Shown here: positions 5,761 through 5,914 of the stretch, piece after piece
Position numbering within the stretch: position 1 is the first letter of the stretch
Layout of the letters: every line of letters begins with the position of its first letter
Assembly: GCA_900548845.1 (NCBI GenBank)
Contig: URMI01000081.1
Span: 1 to 5,914 of the forward strand
Direction of reading: 5' to 3'
Length of the DNA stretch: 5,914 bases
DNA from: an uncultured Clostridia bacterium
GTDB lineage: Bacteria; Bacillota; Clostridia; Christensenellales; Borkfalkiaceae
The notes under the pieces: model-generated
Told to the model about the DNA's origin: nothing
Seen by the model: only the letters and a program-made list of their open reading frames with translations
Database searches by the model: none
Position numbers and translations under genes: made by a program

Positions 5761-5914
5761 ATGAGTCAGACAGCAAGTGGCAACGGCGTGCTCGATCTCC
5801 TGCTCAGGCAGGATGTTTCGCAGCAGGTCTTTGCAGATGATGAACGCATCATCTATGAGTACAGGCCGGCAAGCGAAGCGGGCAAGTTGATCCTTGATTC
5901 CTTTCTTTCGTTCT
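5761..5914 (+). CDS. Partial gene coupled to the TIR gene; product unknown (5' end only)
   Basis: The ATG lies 3 bases after the TIR stop codon. GGAGGG (5748-5753), inside the end of the TIR gene, is 7 bases before it, so the two genes are almost certainly cotranscribed and translationally coupled. The visible 51 residues begin MSQTASGNGVLDLLLRQD and end GKLILDSFLSF, with no stop before the window ends. The stretch DDERIIYEYRPASE followed by increasingly hydrophobic residues faintly recalls small bacterial membrane proteins of the PH-like kind, whose start often reads 'E-x-hydrophobic-x-E-x-R-P' before a membrane helix. That is a guess from very little sequence. It could be the sensor, membrane partner or second effector of the TIR system. 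Confidence 0.8.
   Translation, partial: MSQTASGNGVLDLLLRQDVSQQVFADDERIIYEYRPASEAGKLILDSFLSF

Noticed and set aside
1..5914. CRISPR array, insertion-sequence transposase or rRNA/tRNA genes
   Set aside because: No regularly spaced repeats, transposase motifs or RNA gene signatures were seen on either strand.

Overview
The window looks like part of a mobile or accessory region from a Bacillota-type bacterium, probably a gut member of the Clostridia or a neighbouring class. The evidence is strong AGGAGG-type ribosome sites, genes tightly packed on one strand, ATG starts, and protein families that I know mainly from that phylum. The exact lineage cannot be fixed by eye. Bases 1-20 are Illumina adapter, so the window probably starts at a contig end from a short-read assembly, and nothing upstream of it can be trusted.

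Region 1 (about 21-4422) is a tight run of four genes on the + strand. The first is a VirD4/TraG-type coupling ATPase with complete Walker A and Walker B motifs but no membrane segment. It overlaps by 8 bases a gene for a very acidic protein with two winged-helix-like ends. Then come a calcineurin-type metallophosphoesterase and, 4 bases later, a class I SAM-dependent methyltransferase. The first pair belongs to DNA transfer machinery of a conjugative or integrative element. The second pair looks like cargo or accessory enzymes read from the same transcript.

Region 2 (4423-4749) is an AT-rich gap of 327 bases. It holds several short inverted repeats, a good sigma-A promoter with an extended -10 (TTGCAA-17-TACAAT), an 8-base dyad just upstream of the -35 box, and a leader of about 130 bases with two mutually exclusive hairpins.

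Region 3 (4750-5914) starts a second transcription unit. Its first gene encodes a TIR domain fused to a C-terminal domain resembling DUF6273. Its second gene begins 3 bases after the TIR stop and runs off the window. TIR proteins in such settings are often effectors of anti-phage or abortive-infection systems that act on NAD or make nucleotide signals. The TIR-DUF6273 fusion, its unidentified coupled partner, its own promoter and its place beside transfer genes make this the best candidate for an undescribed system. That reading is inference, because the partner gene is mostly missing.
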